Origin: Patiria miniata
Taxonomy: Eukaryota; Echinodermata; Asteroidea; Valvatida; Asterinidae
Assembly (NCBI RefSeq): GCF_015706575.1
Contig: NW_024037062.1
Coordinates: 4,150,811-4,214,810 of the forward strand
Length of the DNA: 64,000 bases
Direction of reading: 5' to 3'
How positions within the stretch are numbered: the stretch's first letter is position 1; the number at the start of each line of letters is the position of its first letter. A program made the translations under genes and the position numbers. Under the pieces are notes generated by a model. The model did not search any database. It was not told the DNA's origin and was given only the letters and a program-made list of their open reading frames with translations. This document shows, piece by piece, positions 50,660-61,628 of this stretch.

Positions 50660-51562
50660 GTGAGTTGCGATTGTTATTATTTGTAAATGATACACTGATT
50701 TGTATTGATATGTATGTCTGTGCTTGATGTGTAATATCATATTGATACGATGTGTCAAATGATAGTTTTGTCAAAACGCTGAACACTAGTGGACAGTAAA
50801 CAATTACAAAGGGGGAGAGGATACAAATCCTCCCCCGAAAAATTGATGTGTTACCCTCATAAGAGGGTAGTGGTGGTGATTTTGTTTTCCGTTTTTTTGG
50901 GGGGGGGCAGTTTGCAACACCCTTTCATCTTGTGACAAGTTATGAACAATAAAAAACATGACCAGCTGTGTCTAATAAAGTCATAAATGCTAGTTTCTTT
51001 GAAGCTGCCAGGAGTTTAATATTTGCTTTTTAATTTCACCAATTTGTTAGGAATAAGTGATGAACATCAGAAAACTAAAGCAGTTTTCTCAATTCACCAA
51101 GTTTGTGCTAAGACAAGCTCCAGCACTTGCTTTATACCTCTGAAACAGGGCAGTGCAGTAAATTCACTGTAGAATTCTCTGCCTGCTTCATGCTCTCCAT
51201 TTTTTTCTTTAAAATAACGACCATTACTGCATTCATATGTATCTGTTTTACATATGCATACAATCTATCTTGTTTCACCTCCTTTCCATTTTCCTTTTTA
51301 GCCCCTCTTATCTCTGATTGCTTTCTTGTAAGGACATTGCATACATGTACATCTTACGAGACTTGTTCTTACTGTGTTTGTGCCTTAGAATCCCCCTCAC
51401 CTTGTTTGCAACCAGCTAGTATGGAATGTGTGTTCAATCACAGTATCATAGGAAATATATGGTTGATATTGCAGACTGAGTTCATGGTTATTTTAGGAAA
51501 AAGTACAGTGTCCAAATGATCTATGCTCTATACTGTAGTTGTGTTTCTCTGTTCCTTTGCAG

Positions 51563-51745
51563 CAACCATCAAGTGGAGTTATGGTGAAAGTTCTTAGCTT
51601 TGCAGCAATGATGTGCAGCATACCTCAAGCAGTCATCAAGAAGTTTCAACTCACTCTGTCTATAATCAACACATTTTGTGAAGATCTAGCCTTGTATTTG
51701 TTTGTTTTCATCCTAACACATGCGATGGTGGAAATACTTTCATGA
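51563..51745 (+). CDS. CAMLG: CAMLG coding exon 4 (third membrane segment, stop)
   Basis: The exon starts after CCTTTGCAG and ends at TGA 51743-51745. It encodes 60 residues. MVKVLSFAAMMCSIPQAVI aligns with human TTVLTAALLLSGIPAEVI, and CEDLALYLFVFILTHAMVE aligns with human FTDLCVYFFTFIFCHELLD, the final transmembrane segment that packs against WRB/GET1. The C-terminus is short, as expected for the family. Confidence 0.92.
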   Translation, partial: QPSSGVMVKVLSFAAMMCSIPQAVIKKFQLTLSIINTFCEDLALYLFVFILTHAMVEILS

Positions 51746-52066
51746 GCTCTTTTAATTGACATTAGCTTTTGGAAGGATTGTTTACAATTTTTTTTTCTAC
51801 ACTATTTCAAGGATCCTGAATTATCATTTTCAAATTTAGTCAAGAATGCCTCGAGTAAAAAGAATGAAGGAAATTTAAAGAATTGTAAGGCAAATTTTCT
51901 ATCATACAGCAAAAAGATTTTAGGTAGAGAAATATTTCATCTATTTAAACACTCAAACTGAGTTAAGTTCATATAGAACCCATTTTAAAGGGCCATGAAA
52001 TGAATTTCATAGATGTGTATGAAAGCATAAAGTACAAATCTCATGCCTCTGAACTTTATGAGAATA

Positions 52067-53833
52067 CAGAGTGTGCAAAAAAATTGCAACATTCAGAAAA
52101 AAAATAATTAAAACTGTCAAATGTTTTTTCCTTCAATGATATTTTATATTACATTAAAGCATGACTATTTTTTAATCCACTCCTTTTTACCACATTCCAT
52201 TTGGGTCCCAGAGGAGGGTTGGCCCCCCCCCCCCTTTTTTGTAAAAGATTTTTCTTCAGTAACTATTTCCATAAATGGTTAGAGAGTTTTGTCATGAACC
52301 TAAAAAATAAAACCAATCTCCCAAACCATAACAATGCATATATATCTGCGTATATATTTCCTAGTATACATAATAATGGTCAGTTTTGAAGATCGCCCCC
52401 ATTTGGAAGATGGGTACCAGCCCAGCCCCCCCCCCCCCTACTTTTTAATTTTACGGAGGCCAACTGTCCAGCGAAAACCACATGTCTATATTTCGGCGCA
52501 GATGTGCGAGTGCGGTTGCCCCCCTGACATCAAAAGCTGGCTACGTCACTGCCCGTCTATGTTCGGGGTTTCCGTGTCCGAGTTGCATCATTTCGTAGTA
52601 AAATTCCTCCTATTGAAGTTAAAATCAAATAAGTCCACACAGACTCAACTTAAGGGGAAATAAATCCTGGCTTTTGTACAGGACTGAACCTGACAGTTGC
52701 GGATCACTTTCGACAGTTGCGGATCACTTTCGACAGTTGCGGATCACTTTCGACAGTTCCGGATCACTTTCGACAGTTCCGGATCACTTTCGACAGTTCT
52801 GGATCCCGCACGCTGTGCTACCTGGTACATGTACAAATTCATCACTCACAGCATGCTCAGCGCGCGCGTCGTTTGTCACGCCTTCTTCATCTATACTGCA
52901 CACAAAACTGCATCGTGTGCATGGGTGATCCACAACTGTCGCATGCGGGGATAAAAATCTTTCGGTGAATACGGCAATTCATTTAATTCAAATGCCAAAA
53001 TCATTATTACTCAGTGATACTTGAGTTTTTCCCTTACAAGAAAACCAAATATTGTGAAGAAAAAAACAATAAATGTTGACTACGTTCCACAGGAAACCAG
53101 ATTTTTGCCTTTACGCACTTCCTTCACAGGCCAGTTACAAAACAAGCAGATGTTTCGCCGAACTGGATCGTGGGTAATGTTTAAGCGATTTCCAAACTTT
53201 CTTTTACCGACAATTGCAGAATTATTGACCTTCAAATTGGTGAAAAAAATTCTCGAAAAAAAGTTTGGCTACACTTGAATTAATTATTTAATCAAGTGAT
53301 CTGGAAGTGTCGATGATGCGGAACTGTCGCACTGACTGCACAATCAATTAAGTGAAAAGGTGTACATTTTGCTTGGGCTACTCTCACCTGTGATGTCACC
53401 AATTTCAATGCCTATTCAATGCTTAACCCAGATTCAGCATGTCCAGGTGAGCGAGGCCCCAGTAAAATTTACACCCTTTCACTTAATTGACCTATCGCCG
53501 TTTGCGAGTTAGCCACGCCCCTTAGACAACCCTATGGAACTTTTGTACATTGAGTTTTGTTTGTCTCAGATTTTGTGCGTTCCGTGTCCATTTGAACGGT
53601 ATATCATGTAATTGGACAATACTTCACAAGCTGCGTTGACGCGATTCTACTGTGATAGGTCGATTGATTGTGCATGTATTTCTGGATCTAGGGACCTAAA
53701 TGGAATGAGGTAAAAAGGAGTGGATTGAGAAATAGTCGGGCTTTAATGTAATATATCATTTCATTGAAGAAAAAAACATTAACATTTTTAATTTTTTGTT
53801 TTCTGAATGTTGCACTTTTTTTGGCACACTCTG
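52067..53833. mobile_element. Mariner-like element remnant with TA duplication
   Basis: The ends CAGAGTGTGCAAAAAAA and TTTTTTTGGCACACTCTG lie between TA dinucleotides (52065-52066, 53834-53835). The inverted repeats extend about 140 bp, to AAAAAGGAGTGG and its complement. The interior holds hAT-like debris (about 52380-52560) and a 20-bp tandem repeat, but no transposase frame. Confidence 0.7.
52692..52806 (+). repeat. 20-bp tandem repeat
   Basis: Six units of GACAGTTGCGGATCACTTTC-type sequence. Three read TTGCGG, two TTCCGG, and the last reads TTCTGG and is degenerate. Point variants are grouped by position, as expected from stepwise expansion. Confidence 0.85.
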
Positions 53834-53835
53834 TA

Positions 53836-55850
53836 GACAACATCTGACACCTTGGGCTCTGGTTTTGATGTCATGTTAGGCACTCATTCAACAGACCAGG
53901 AGTTTTCTGACAAATAGCAGCATTTCACACAAAAAGCCCATTAAATTGAGCAAAACTGTATTTCTTTTGCACCAAGGCACTGCAGTTTTTACATTTTCTA
54001 AGATGTATGTGACATAATTTGGAATTTGTTGTGTGAATGACAATGAATTTATTCATGATGCTTACAGACACATTTGTGTTTGTGTGGTATACCACACATG
54101 AATAAAGGACAGCTGATTAACTGCATGATAGTATATGAATGTCAATGTAAACTAGAAAAACTTAAAGGCTTGCGCTTGGTGGCTCTCTATATTTTGAATT
54201 TATTATTCTAAACTTAAAAGGTACCAAAGCTCATTGTAATAGTTTGTCTTGTTTTAAACTGACAAAGAAACATCCCACTCCCACCCCTCACCACTAAAAG
54301 CAGAGTTGACCATGTAGACACACACACACTCAAACATGCAAACAAATTGTATGCTTGATGTGTGACAATAAAGCTTATGTCAAATGACATCAATGTTTCA
54401 CTTATACCAAAAACAAAAACAAAACAAGAACAATTACATGTTTATTTAATATGGCTCTATGATAAAAAGGGGGGGGGGTCATGGAAATAGAAAGATTGAA
54501 AATAAAGGTAAATGGCATTCTGAGGAGCATTCAAGGATTTCATACAAGGATCCATATGAACCCCTTTAATACACGTAATGAGACTGAGTTCAAGACAACA
54601 CAAACTAAAGAATTGTGAATGGTGGCATTTCTATTAGCTGCCGATAGCAGTTTAACAAATCATGTCTCTCTGTTAGTTAGTTAGTAACAAACGTTCACAT
54701 TGTCTGTTTCTCCTACTTATTTTGACAGATTTCAACCAAACTTTGTCAAAAGTATCAGTAGCCCAGCCCCAACATGTCACATGACCAAACTGGGGTCAAA
54801 GGTCCTCATGGGCTCAAGGTCGACATAACATCAAATTTCAAATAAGCTCAAATAACAAAAGTAGCGCTGTCAACATGTTGGCCTTGGTCAAACATTAACA
54901 AATGTTTATGGTGACCTCTTCGTCTGACCTACAGCTATGGGGTTAAAGGTCAAAATAAGGTCAAATGCCAAAGTTTATTACAATGTATATATAATATGGT
55001 AATTCTTGAGAGAAATGTTAAGTCATCAAACCAACAATCTGTGTGAACACGAATTTGTTGGCCTGCAGCTTCCGAGATCCGATCCAATTTTTTTTTTTTT
55101 AAATGAAATGATGTTCAGTGACTTTAATAATGTTTGGCAGTGTATTAAAATTGTATTTAAAAATACGGATCATAGTTCAAGCTACAAATCATGGTTCAAG
55201 ACGTTAATCGTTTAACATCCTAGCAGTGAAAGACAAAACAAAAAATCCAAAATTAAATTTACTTCATTATTAAAAGAAGAGACAGAAATCCACAGAGAAA
55301 CACTTTTCTATGATATTGGATGCCGTCTTCAGCTCAGGGCCTTATGTTGCTTTATGCGTTGGTATGGTGTGCACGGTGACCGTTTTAGCCGATTTTCGGC
55401 TAACTTTGACACAATTTTTGCTAAAAACGAGTTTGACAGAAAATTTGACATAATGAATTTTTTTGGCAGATTTCTGGCAGAATTCTGCAAAAAATGGTTA
55501 TTTGACAGGAAAACATTAAAATGGTACATTTGTTTAAAGATATAGTCCATCATTTGTAATTTGTGTATTTTGTTCGTTTGAAGCAACAAAAGTGTTCAAA
55601 ATCTAACGAAAGATACTGAACAACTAACCTGATGAAGTTTCAGCTCAGCTTCAGCTGTATATTCCGAGAAAAACAGCATTCTAGGATCTCAATTTCAAAT
55701 CAAAAGTTACTGAATCATGCATCTATACGCGACGTTGCGCACTGATCCGACAAATTATAGCAACCGCGCGCGCGCGTGCGTCGTGCCAATGCTTGCGCGC
55801 GCTTCGCCGAATAACAAAACGAACTACTAATTTAAGTTTTCCTACTGTGC
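53836..55850. other. CAMLG-TM9SF3 intergenic sequence
   Basis: Contains candidate CAMLG polyA signals, a region (about 54690-55080) rich in GGTCAAA words that looks like an old dispersed repeat, and a CG-dinucleotide run near 55765-55800. No exon recognised. Confidence 0.4.
54101..54372 (+). promoter_or_regulatory. Candidate polyadenylation signals downstream of CAMLG
   Basis: AATAAA occurs at 54101-54106 and 54367-54372. These are the clearest such sites between the CAMLG stop and TM9SF3. Using them would put a mariner-like element (52067-53833) inside the 3' UTR, so a nearer non-canonical site is also possible. Confidence 0.25.
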
Positions 55851-55858
55851 GTCTTAAG

Positions 55859-56128
55859 CATGGGCATCGCAAGGGGGGGGGGCAAGGGGGGGCGCTTGAC
55901 ACCCCCCCCCCGGAAAAGCAAAAAAAATAAAAAAAAAGGAAGAAAAAAAGAAAAGAAAAAGAGGCGCGAATTCATAGTGGTGTAAATTTAATGAGTTGGG
56001 GGGGGGGGCCAAAATGTCCCTGCCCCCCTCTAAAAAGTGATCAATCGAGAATATGTTGAGAAATACAGGATTTTGGGGGGAAAAATATGTTTTGCCCCCC
56101 TCTAGAAAAAATCCTGGCGACGCCCATG
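55859..56128. mobile_element. hAT-like G/C-run MITE, copy 4
   Basis: Ends CATGGGCATCGC and GCGACGCCCATG, with exact 8-bp flanks GTCTTAAG (55851-55858, 56129-56136). This is the cleanest definition of the family's boundaries. Confidence 0.9.
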
Positions 56129-57334
56129 GTCTTAAGATGCACCGTTGGAAAGGCCTTCTTTCGTTGATTACTTCGAAATTACAGCTTCCCAGAAAGAATA
56201 TTTTCACAGGGAGTTTAGTTCCCTTTACTATCTTTCAACCAAGTTTGTTTTTCAACAATAATTACGCCAGTTACTTTTTGGATGGCTGCAAATGATGGAC
56301 TATAGCTTTAAGGCAAAAGTACCAATCTGCATGTGATTTTAAGTGTTTATAGTGTATTTCGAGTAATTCTTGGGAATTTGGCAGATTTTTGATAAATCTG
56401 ACAGGTTTTTGATGTGCATTTAGCAGAATTTGGCTCTGACCATACGGTCACCCTGATGGTGTGAATTCTAGCCACGCTATATAGTACTCCACTGGCACCA
56501 CTTGAAATGAATTGGGCACACTGTACTACATGGACTGGAATGATGCAACATGTTAGGTACAGCATTAGACATGGCAATTTGTTCAAAATTACACCCGGCA
56601 TTGGAAAGAGTTCCATACCTGGACATCACTTGACACCCTGTGCACAAACCCTATGAGACTGGTCTGAACAATTCCAAGTGTTTTCTCATAAAATGCTCCA
56701 ATATTACTCCTGCAAAATTTGACTTTTTTAGGACATGTTGATCACTTTCTGATGGCTGATAGGTCACTGCATGCATTTTTGTTGTAGTGATGTCCATGTA
56801 TAGAATTCTTCCCACACCGGAAATACATAATGCACACCATCCAAACGTGACCCAGCAGCTACATGTTCATTTTATTGATCGACGTCATTATATTAATCAT
56901 GTCATTTCTTAGGTTTTCAGTTTTATGGAATATACGCTTTTAATACAAATATGCAAAGGTCTTGAAAACTACATAAAGCCAGCGATGTTTTGGAGATTCA
57001 TGTGAAGGTAAAAAAGTTGTACATGGTTTGTAAATTATTGGAAACAAATCACAGTGATTGAATAAAATAAACTGCTCGAGTTTAAACTGATGAAAAGATG
57101 ATTTGGGTATTAATTGAGGCCCTTTAAATAACTTCCTTGTAAAGTGTCGTTTTTTATTTTGTTTTGAATTGAAATTAAGGGAAAACGTAACTGTTTTTTT
57201 AATTGCTGGTGATAAAAACGTGGGTAGGTCTACTCCAGTTTCCTTTCGTTTCATGACTTGAACTATAAACCGGCCGTGCGCGCGTGGTGAACAGCGCCAC
57301 CAATATCGCGTCAAATAAAGTATGTAATCATTTA
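56129..57334. other. TM9SF3 5' flank
   Basis: About 56600-56780 is similar, in inverse orientation, to 59620-59800. The last several hundred bases presumably contain the TM9SF3 promoter. No other gene is visible. Confidence 0.4.
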
Positions 57335-57342
57335 TGACGTGG
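57335..57342 (+). promoter_or_regulatory. ATF6/CRE-type motif in the TM9SF3 promoter
   Basis: TGACGTGG lies 137 bases before the TM9SF3 ATG and is followed by GCAGCCATTTT, which contains a reversed YY1-like core. TGACGTGG matches the ATF6 recognition sequence and would suit a secretory-pathway gene. This is based on sequence only. Confidence 0.3.
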
Positions 57343-57478
57343 CGCAGCCATTTTTCTGTTGCTGTACCCTGGCTTGTACGAACCGCGTACTTGCTTTTTT
57401 AAACTACTGATTTAGCATTTTAGAATCACTCATCATCGCCTATGTTTTGAGGTTTTGTAGATTGACAATACATCCAAG

Positions 57479-57559
57479 ATGTGGAGGGGAATTTTAAGAT
57501 TATCTTGTGTCCTTTCTGCCGTGTTTCTGACTGTTAAAGCAGATGAACACACCCATACA
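57479..57559 (+). CDS. TM9SF3: TM9SF3 coding exon 1 (signal peptide)
   Basis: This is the first exon of transmembrane 9 superfamily member 3, a nonaspanin of Golgi/endosomal membranes with a lumenal N-terminal domain and nine membrane spans. It encodes 27 residues: a hydrophobic signal peptide (LRLSCVLSAVFLTVKA, probable cleavage after VKA) and then DEHTHT, matching DEHEHT at the mature start of human TM9SF3. An in-frame TAG at 57458-57460 supports the ATG. The exon ends at phase 0 on a consensus GTAAGT donor. Only the N-terminal part of the gene is in the window. Confidence 0.9.
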
Positions 57560-57606
57560 GTAAGTTGTGATTTTGTGCCGCTAGCATGCCATATAATTGG
57601 TTACAC

Positions 57607-57728
57607 CTCTATGTTCCGACACCCCTATGTTCCGACTGAACATATTCCTATTCCTAACCCTAACCCTAACCCTAACTGGGAGTAACACAATCTAGGTTGT
57701 CGGAACATAGGGGTGTCGGAACATAGAG
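57607..57728. repeat. Palindrome with an interstitial telomeric repeat
   Basis: Perfect 30-bp arms (57607-57636 and 57699-57728) are each built from two copies of CTATGTTCCGAC-like sequence. The loop includes (CCTAAC)4 at 57653-57676, the C-strand of the TTAGGG telomere repeat. It lies in TM9SF3 intron 1. Confidence 0.85.
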
Positions 57729-57835
57729 CAGTCACCATATAATTTACTATTTAGACATGGTAGACATGGTAGACGAACTGATTGATTTGTTTTCATTACT
57801 TTCAATTTCATGATTTAAGGAAAGAATTTAAAATT

Positions 57836-58227
57836 CGCAGTGGCTATTGTTACGGCAGCCGTAACGCATTTCCCATTTTCTATCGTTATTATGGTAGACT
57901 GCAACCTGGCAACTTTTATAAAAAAAACCTGACAAGAAAATATAAAATTAGAAGGAAAAAAGTGAATTTGAACTTTATGAAATTCGGACTTTATTTCCCT
58001 TTTAAAAAAAATCCTCCAAAGCCTCAGGTTAGAAAAGGAAAAAAATTCGAGTGCAAAACTGAGATTCGAACCTGCAACCTCGCGGTGCAAAATCCTACCC
58101 TCTATCGGCTGAGCTGGCGCACTGCTCGATAAAACGTGGGGAAACAAATAATTATATACCTGCGTGAGTATCAAAAAAATATCGTAGAGGGCGCTAAACA
58201 ACGAGTGCCGTAACGATAGCCACTTCG
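57836..58227 (-). mobile_element. TIR element carrying a tRNA-like segment, 9-bp TSD
   Basis: The ends AGTGGCTATTGTTACGGCA and TGCCGTAACGATAGCCACT are flanked by exact 9-bp TTTAAAATT (57827-57835, 58228-58236). On the minus strand it contains a tRNA-like A-box (CCAGCTCAGCCGATAGAG, complement within 58100-58119) and B-box GGTTCGAATC (complement of 58063-58072). The stems do not fold well enough for a functional tRNA. Confidence 0.75.
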
Positions 58228-58594
58228 TTTAAAATTACAGTCTGTGTCACTTTGTCGATTTTACACTAAGTCTGTTGGGATGAGTGATGAATGTCGTCAA
58301 CTTTTTTGTTTTGTCTTATTTAAACAAAATTCTCGTTCTCGAAACTACACTACACAGTCACAGACAGTCGTTTTCCTAGTTGCGGATAGCAAACATGATT
58401 CAGGCTGCTTTCGCCCCGGCCCAACTACTCCAGGAATTCAAGTGACATTGGTTAAAAAGTTTACCTTGAGTGATGGAGATACTACACAATAATTTTCCAA
58501 ATTTAAGCTCCTTTTAATTTGACTTTAGGACTTTAAATGTACCGATGCCCTTTTTCCTAGTAGAGTTCCGCATTGATTCAATCAGTTCCGAACC

Positions 58595-59255
58595 TAGCCC
58601 CACTAGTCATTGCTAGTGTGGCCGCGGTATGCTGCGCTGAACCTCTGGCCACACACCGTGGTACCGCGCACTACTGAGGACGAAGTTTTCAAAAAAATTA
58701 CGGTCAGTTTCTTACATATGGTTTTATTCTATGATGTCTTATCTATCACTTCTGAGAAGCTTAGGTGTAATGATGTTCAATTTTCCGAGATATTCTTGAA
58801 TCTTTCTGGAGCCCATATGCACTCGTGAAACGTCTAGCGACGGCTGTTTCCTGTACCATGCATATATCGTCTGGGGGCCACGTGCACTGATCACTATTCA
58901 GGATCCACGGCACAGGAAACAGCCGTCGCATTTCCAACTCGCGCCCTCGCTCGACAAGTAATTTGCATAAACGCGACGTCACAGCTTGAGGTCATCTCTC
59001 GTCACATTCAAAATGGCTGCCATCACCAGACGTTTCACGAGTGCATATGGGCTCCAGAAAGATTCAAGAATATCTCGGAAAATTGAACATCATTACTCCT
59101 AAGCATCCCAGAAGTGATAGATGGGACATCATAGAATACAACCATATGTAAGAAACGGACCGTAATTTTTATGAAAACGCCCTCAGTAGTGTGCGGTACC
59201 ATGGTGTGTGGCCAGAGGTTCAGCGCAGCATACCGCGGCCACACTAGTGGGGCTA
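58595..59255. mobile_element. 661-bp foldback element, 9-bp TSD
   Basis: The ends TAGCCCCACTAG and CTAGTGGGGCTA have arms over 200 bp each, continuing through GAGCCCATATGCACTCGTGA. Exact 9-bp flanks TTCCGAACC lie at 58586-58594 and 59256-59264. The left end has an extra 10-bp TCATTGCTAG duplication-like insertion. Confidence 0.88.
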
Positions 59256-59500
59256 TTCCGAACCGATCAAACACTGTACTAGGCCTAGGCCTACTTCGCG
59301 CGAAAAAAAAATCAAGCGAGAAAATCTATTTTTCACCCAGATCCTGAATCAAACACATTACTGATAGAGTATATTTAATTTACCAAAAAAAGTTCATTCA
59401 AGAGAATTCCAGCAAATTTTTAAAAGAGAAAAACTTAAATGATTTTGAAACTTTTGTCTGCAGCGCAACGGCACGAACTTACACACGGACCGAAAACATT

Positions 59501-59792
59501 GGAAAGATTCCCATATCTGGCCATGGCATCACTTAGCTTGAGTAACTCCAGCTGAAGTGAATTCCTGATGAGCTTGTTAAAGCTGGAGTTACTCAAGCTA
59601 GCCATCACTCATTTTTTCCTTCAGTCACCTATCAGTATCAGCCATCAGAAAGTGATAATATGTCCTAAAAAGTCAAATTTAGCAGGGAAAATATTGAAGT
59701 ATTTACTGAGAAAACAATTAGAAATGTTCAGACCAGTCTCATACAGTTTGTGCACAGGGTGACAAGTGATGGCCAGATACGGGAATCTTTCC
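59501..59792. mobile_element. 292-bp TIR element, 8-bp TSD
   Basis: The ends GGAAAGATTCCC and GGGAATCTTTCC continue into TATCTGGCCAT.GCATCACTT and its complement. Exact flanks AAAACATT lie at 59493-59500 and 59793-59800. Related sequence occurs near 56600-56780 and 61080-61115. Confidence 0.8.
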
Positions 59793-59800
59793 AAAACATT

Positions 59801-61381
59801 TGACACAGCACAGAATACGTCACACAAAATCGATTAACGCACATGTAGTTGGGTCGTAAGTGCACGCGCGATCCTGAACTAGGCAAAAACATACGGTCAT
59901 TCCTTGGCGAATTTTCAAAAACTAGCGACCCTATAGTCCCATAAATGTGACGGAAATACTGGACTACCTCCGTATTTAATGTCACACATCCCACATGTGG
60001 TATATGCAAGGAGGGTCCCGTTGCTAGGGGGAGCCGAAAATTAATTAAAGATCCAATTTATTTTGTTAGCAGAAAATCAACCCAGCTATAGTATGACTGC
60101 TAAATAGCACAAAATCGTTAAATTTGGTATCTTCAGAGGTCTAGTTATCCAAAAGTCATGGTAATTTGTCTAAGAATGCAGACGGTTTTGAAAAAGCATG
60201 GCGTCTCTGATATTTACCAGACTGTTTCCCGGCCACCCTTCTTATAGTCAAAAGGCCAATGGGGTCAGGGAACCAGACAAGAGCTTCAATCATCCACTGA
60301 GCGTGCGTCAACTTTGGCAAAGCGCACCGCTGCTGTTGCCTGTCATTCCAAAAGCTTTGAAGCCCTCTGCAGTGAAGCGCGCCCTCTTGTGTGCCCTCTT
60401 CATCCGCAGCCGCATATTGCATCCGGGTACTTCACAGAGCGCCAATCAAGAATTTTGTTATTTCTAAAAAATGACATTGTCAACCTAAAGCAGACTTCTC
60501 TCACTGTAATGACACCTTCTTGGGGTAGAAATTACGATTTTCCTACGCGGTTTACGGGCCGGTTAGTGCCGTGCAGCACGACTTGCGTGCTCACGGTAGA
60601 CATGGTACATCGGGCGGCGGCGATCACCGTCTTTATTTTCGTGCTGCGTTTTGTCATTGTCATCGTCATTTTACCCCCAAGTTTCCCTCAAAAATTCAAA
60701 ACCTTGCCCTTTATTTATGACATCCTATATGTTCTGAATGTGGCCAACTAGTTTGGTTGGTCAAATAAGTTAAAAGTGGATTTTGTAAACGCGGTTTACG
60801 GTTGGTGCAGTGCGATTCAGCGTGCCTTGCGCGTTCACAGTACATCGCGGTGATCGCCATCTGTATTTGAAAGAAATGTTGCAACCTGACCACTTAATTC
60901 TTCATATATCATATATCATTATCTTCATATAAGACATGAATCTGGGACTGAGAAACATTTCCAATTTTGTTAGGAAATACTTTAAAAAAATTCTTGACTC
61001 TCCATAGACTTTGTACACAACCGCTGAAGTGGCGTCAGGTTGCAATATTTTTTCCAAACAATTTTTCAGCAAGAACCAACGGAAAGAATTCCGTATATGG
61101 ATGTCACTTATCTGCCGCCAAACACATAAATATTTACCTCACCTTATGATTTCATTGAACTGAAAACATCTCGGGAAAAAGGTGTTTTTAGAGCTCATTT
61201 GAAGTGCACACATCGTTCGGACAGCAGACACAAGTTGTAGGCAGCCATTTTGACAATGATTGAAGAGTGGTCTGGAAGTCTGCGGTGCGCATGACAACAC
61301 ACTAGGCCGAATGTCATACACGTACACATCTATTTACATGTACACGCAGGTAATTTGATAATCATATATTGTTCTTGGCAG
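59801..61381 (+). other. Remainder of TM9SF3 intron 1
   Basis: No exon recognised. Open frames up to 145 codons lack any domain that I know. Repeats of the ACGCGGTTTACGG and CGGTTAGTGC type occur around 60540-60870. Confidence 0.45.
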
Positions 61382-61577
61382 TACACAACAAAAGAGGAAG
61401 TTGTATTATGGATGAACACCGTGGGACCATACCACAACCGACAAGAAACCTATGGTTTCTTTTCCCTACCTTTCTGCCGAGGACCCAAGAAAGACATCAG
61501 TCATTATCATGAGACATTGGGAGAAGCACTACAGGGAACTGAGCTGGAATTCAGTGGACTGGACATAGATTTTGCAA
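61382..61577 (+). CDS. TM9SF3: TM9SF3 coding exon 2 (lumenal domain start; gene continues off the window)
   Basis: After a TTGGCAG acceptor this exon encodes 65 codons plus one base. [20 protein letters not shown] is identical to human TM9SF3, and the stretches [13 protein letters not shown] and ELEFSGLDI match as well. The donor GTATGA at 61578 was chosen because similarity ends at LDIDFA. A large repeat (61629-63599) begins 52 bases after this exon. No following exon could be recognised before 64000, so the gene is partial here (human length about 589 residues). Confidence 0.95.
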
Positions 61578-61628
61578 GTATGAAACGGATTCTCTTTCAC
61601 TCCTTGTTTTTAATGAATATTTGTTATG

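Noticed and set aside
58055..58130. tRNA gene on the minus strand
   Set aside because: The A- and B-box words are good, but the T and acceptor stems do not pair and position 8 is not T. It is better explained as a tRNA-like part of a mobile element.
60314..60751. 145-codon open frame in TM9SF3 intron 1
   Set aside because: No similarity to TM9SF3 or any family I know; a competing frame (60198-60467) overlaps, and the region has repeat-like words.
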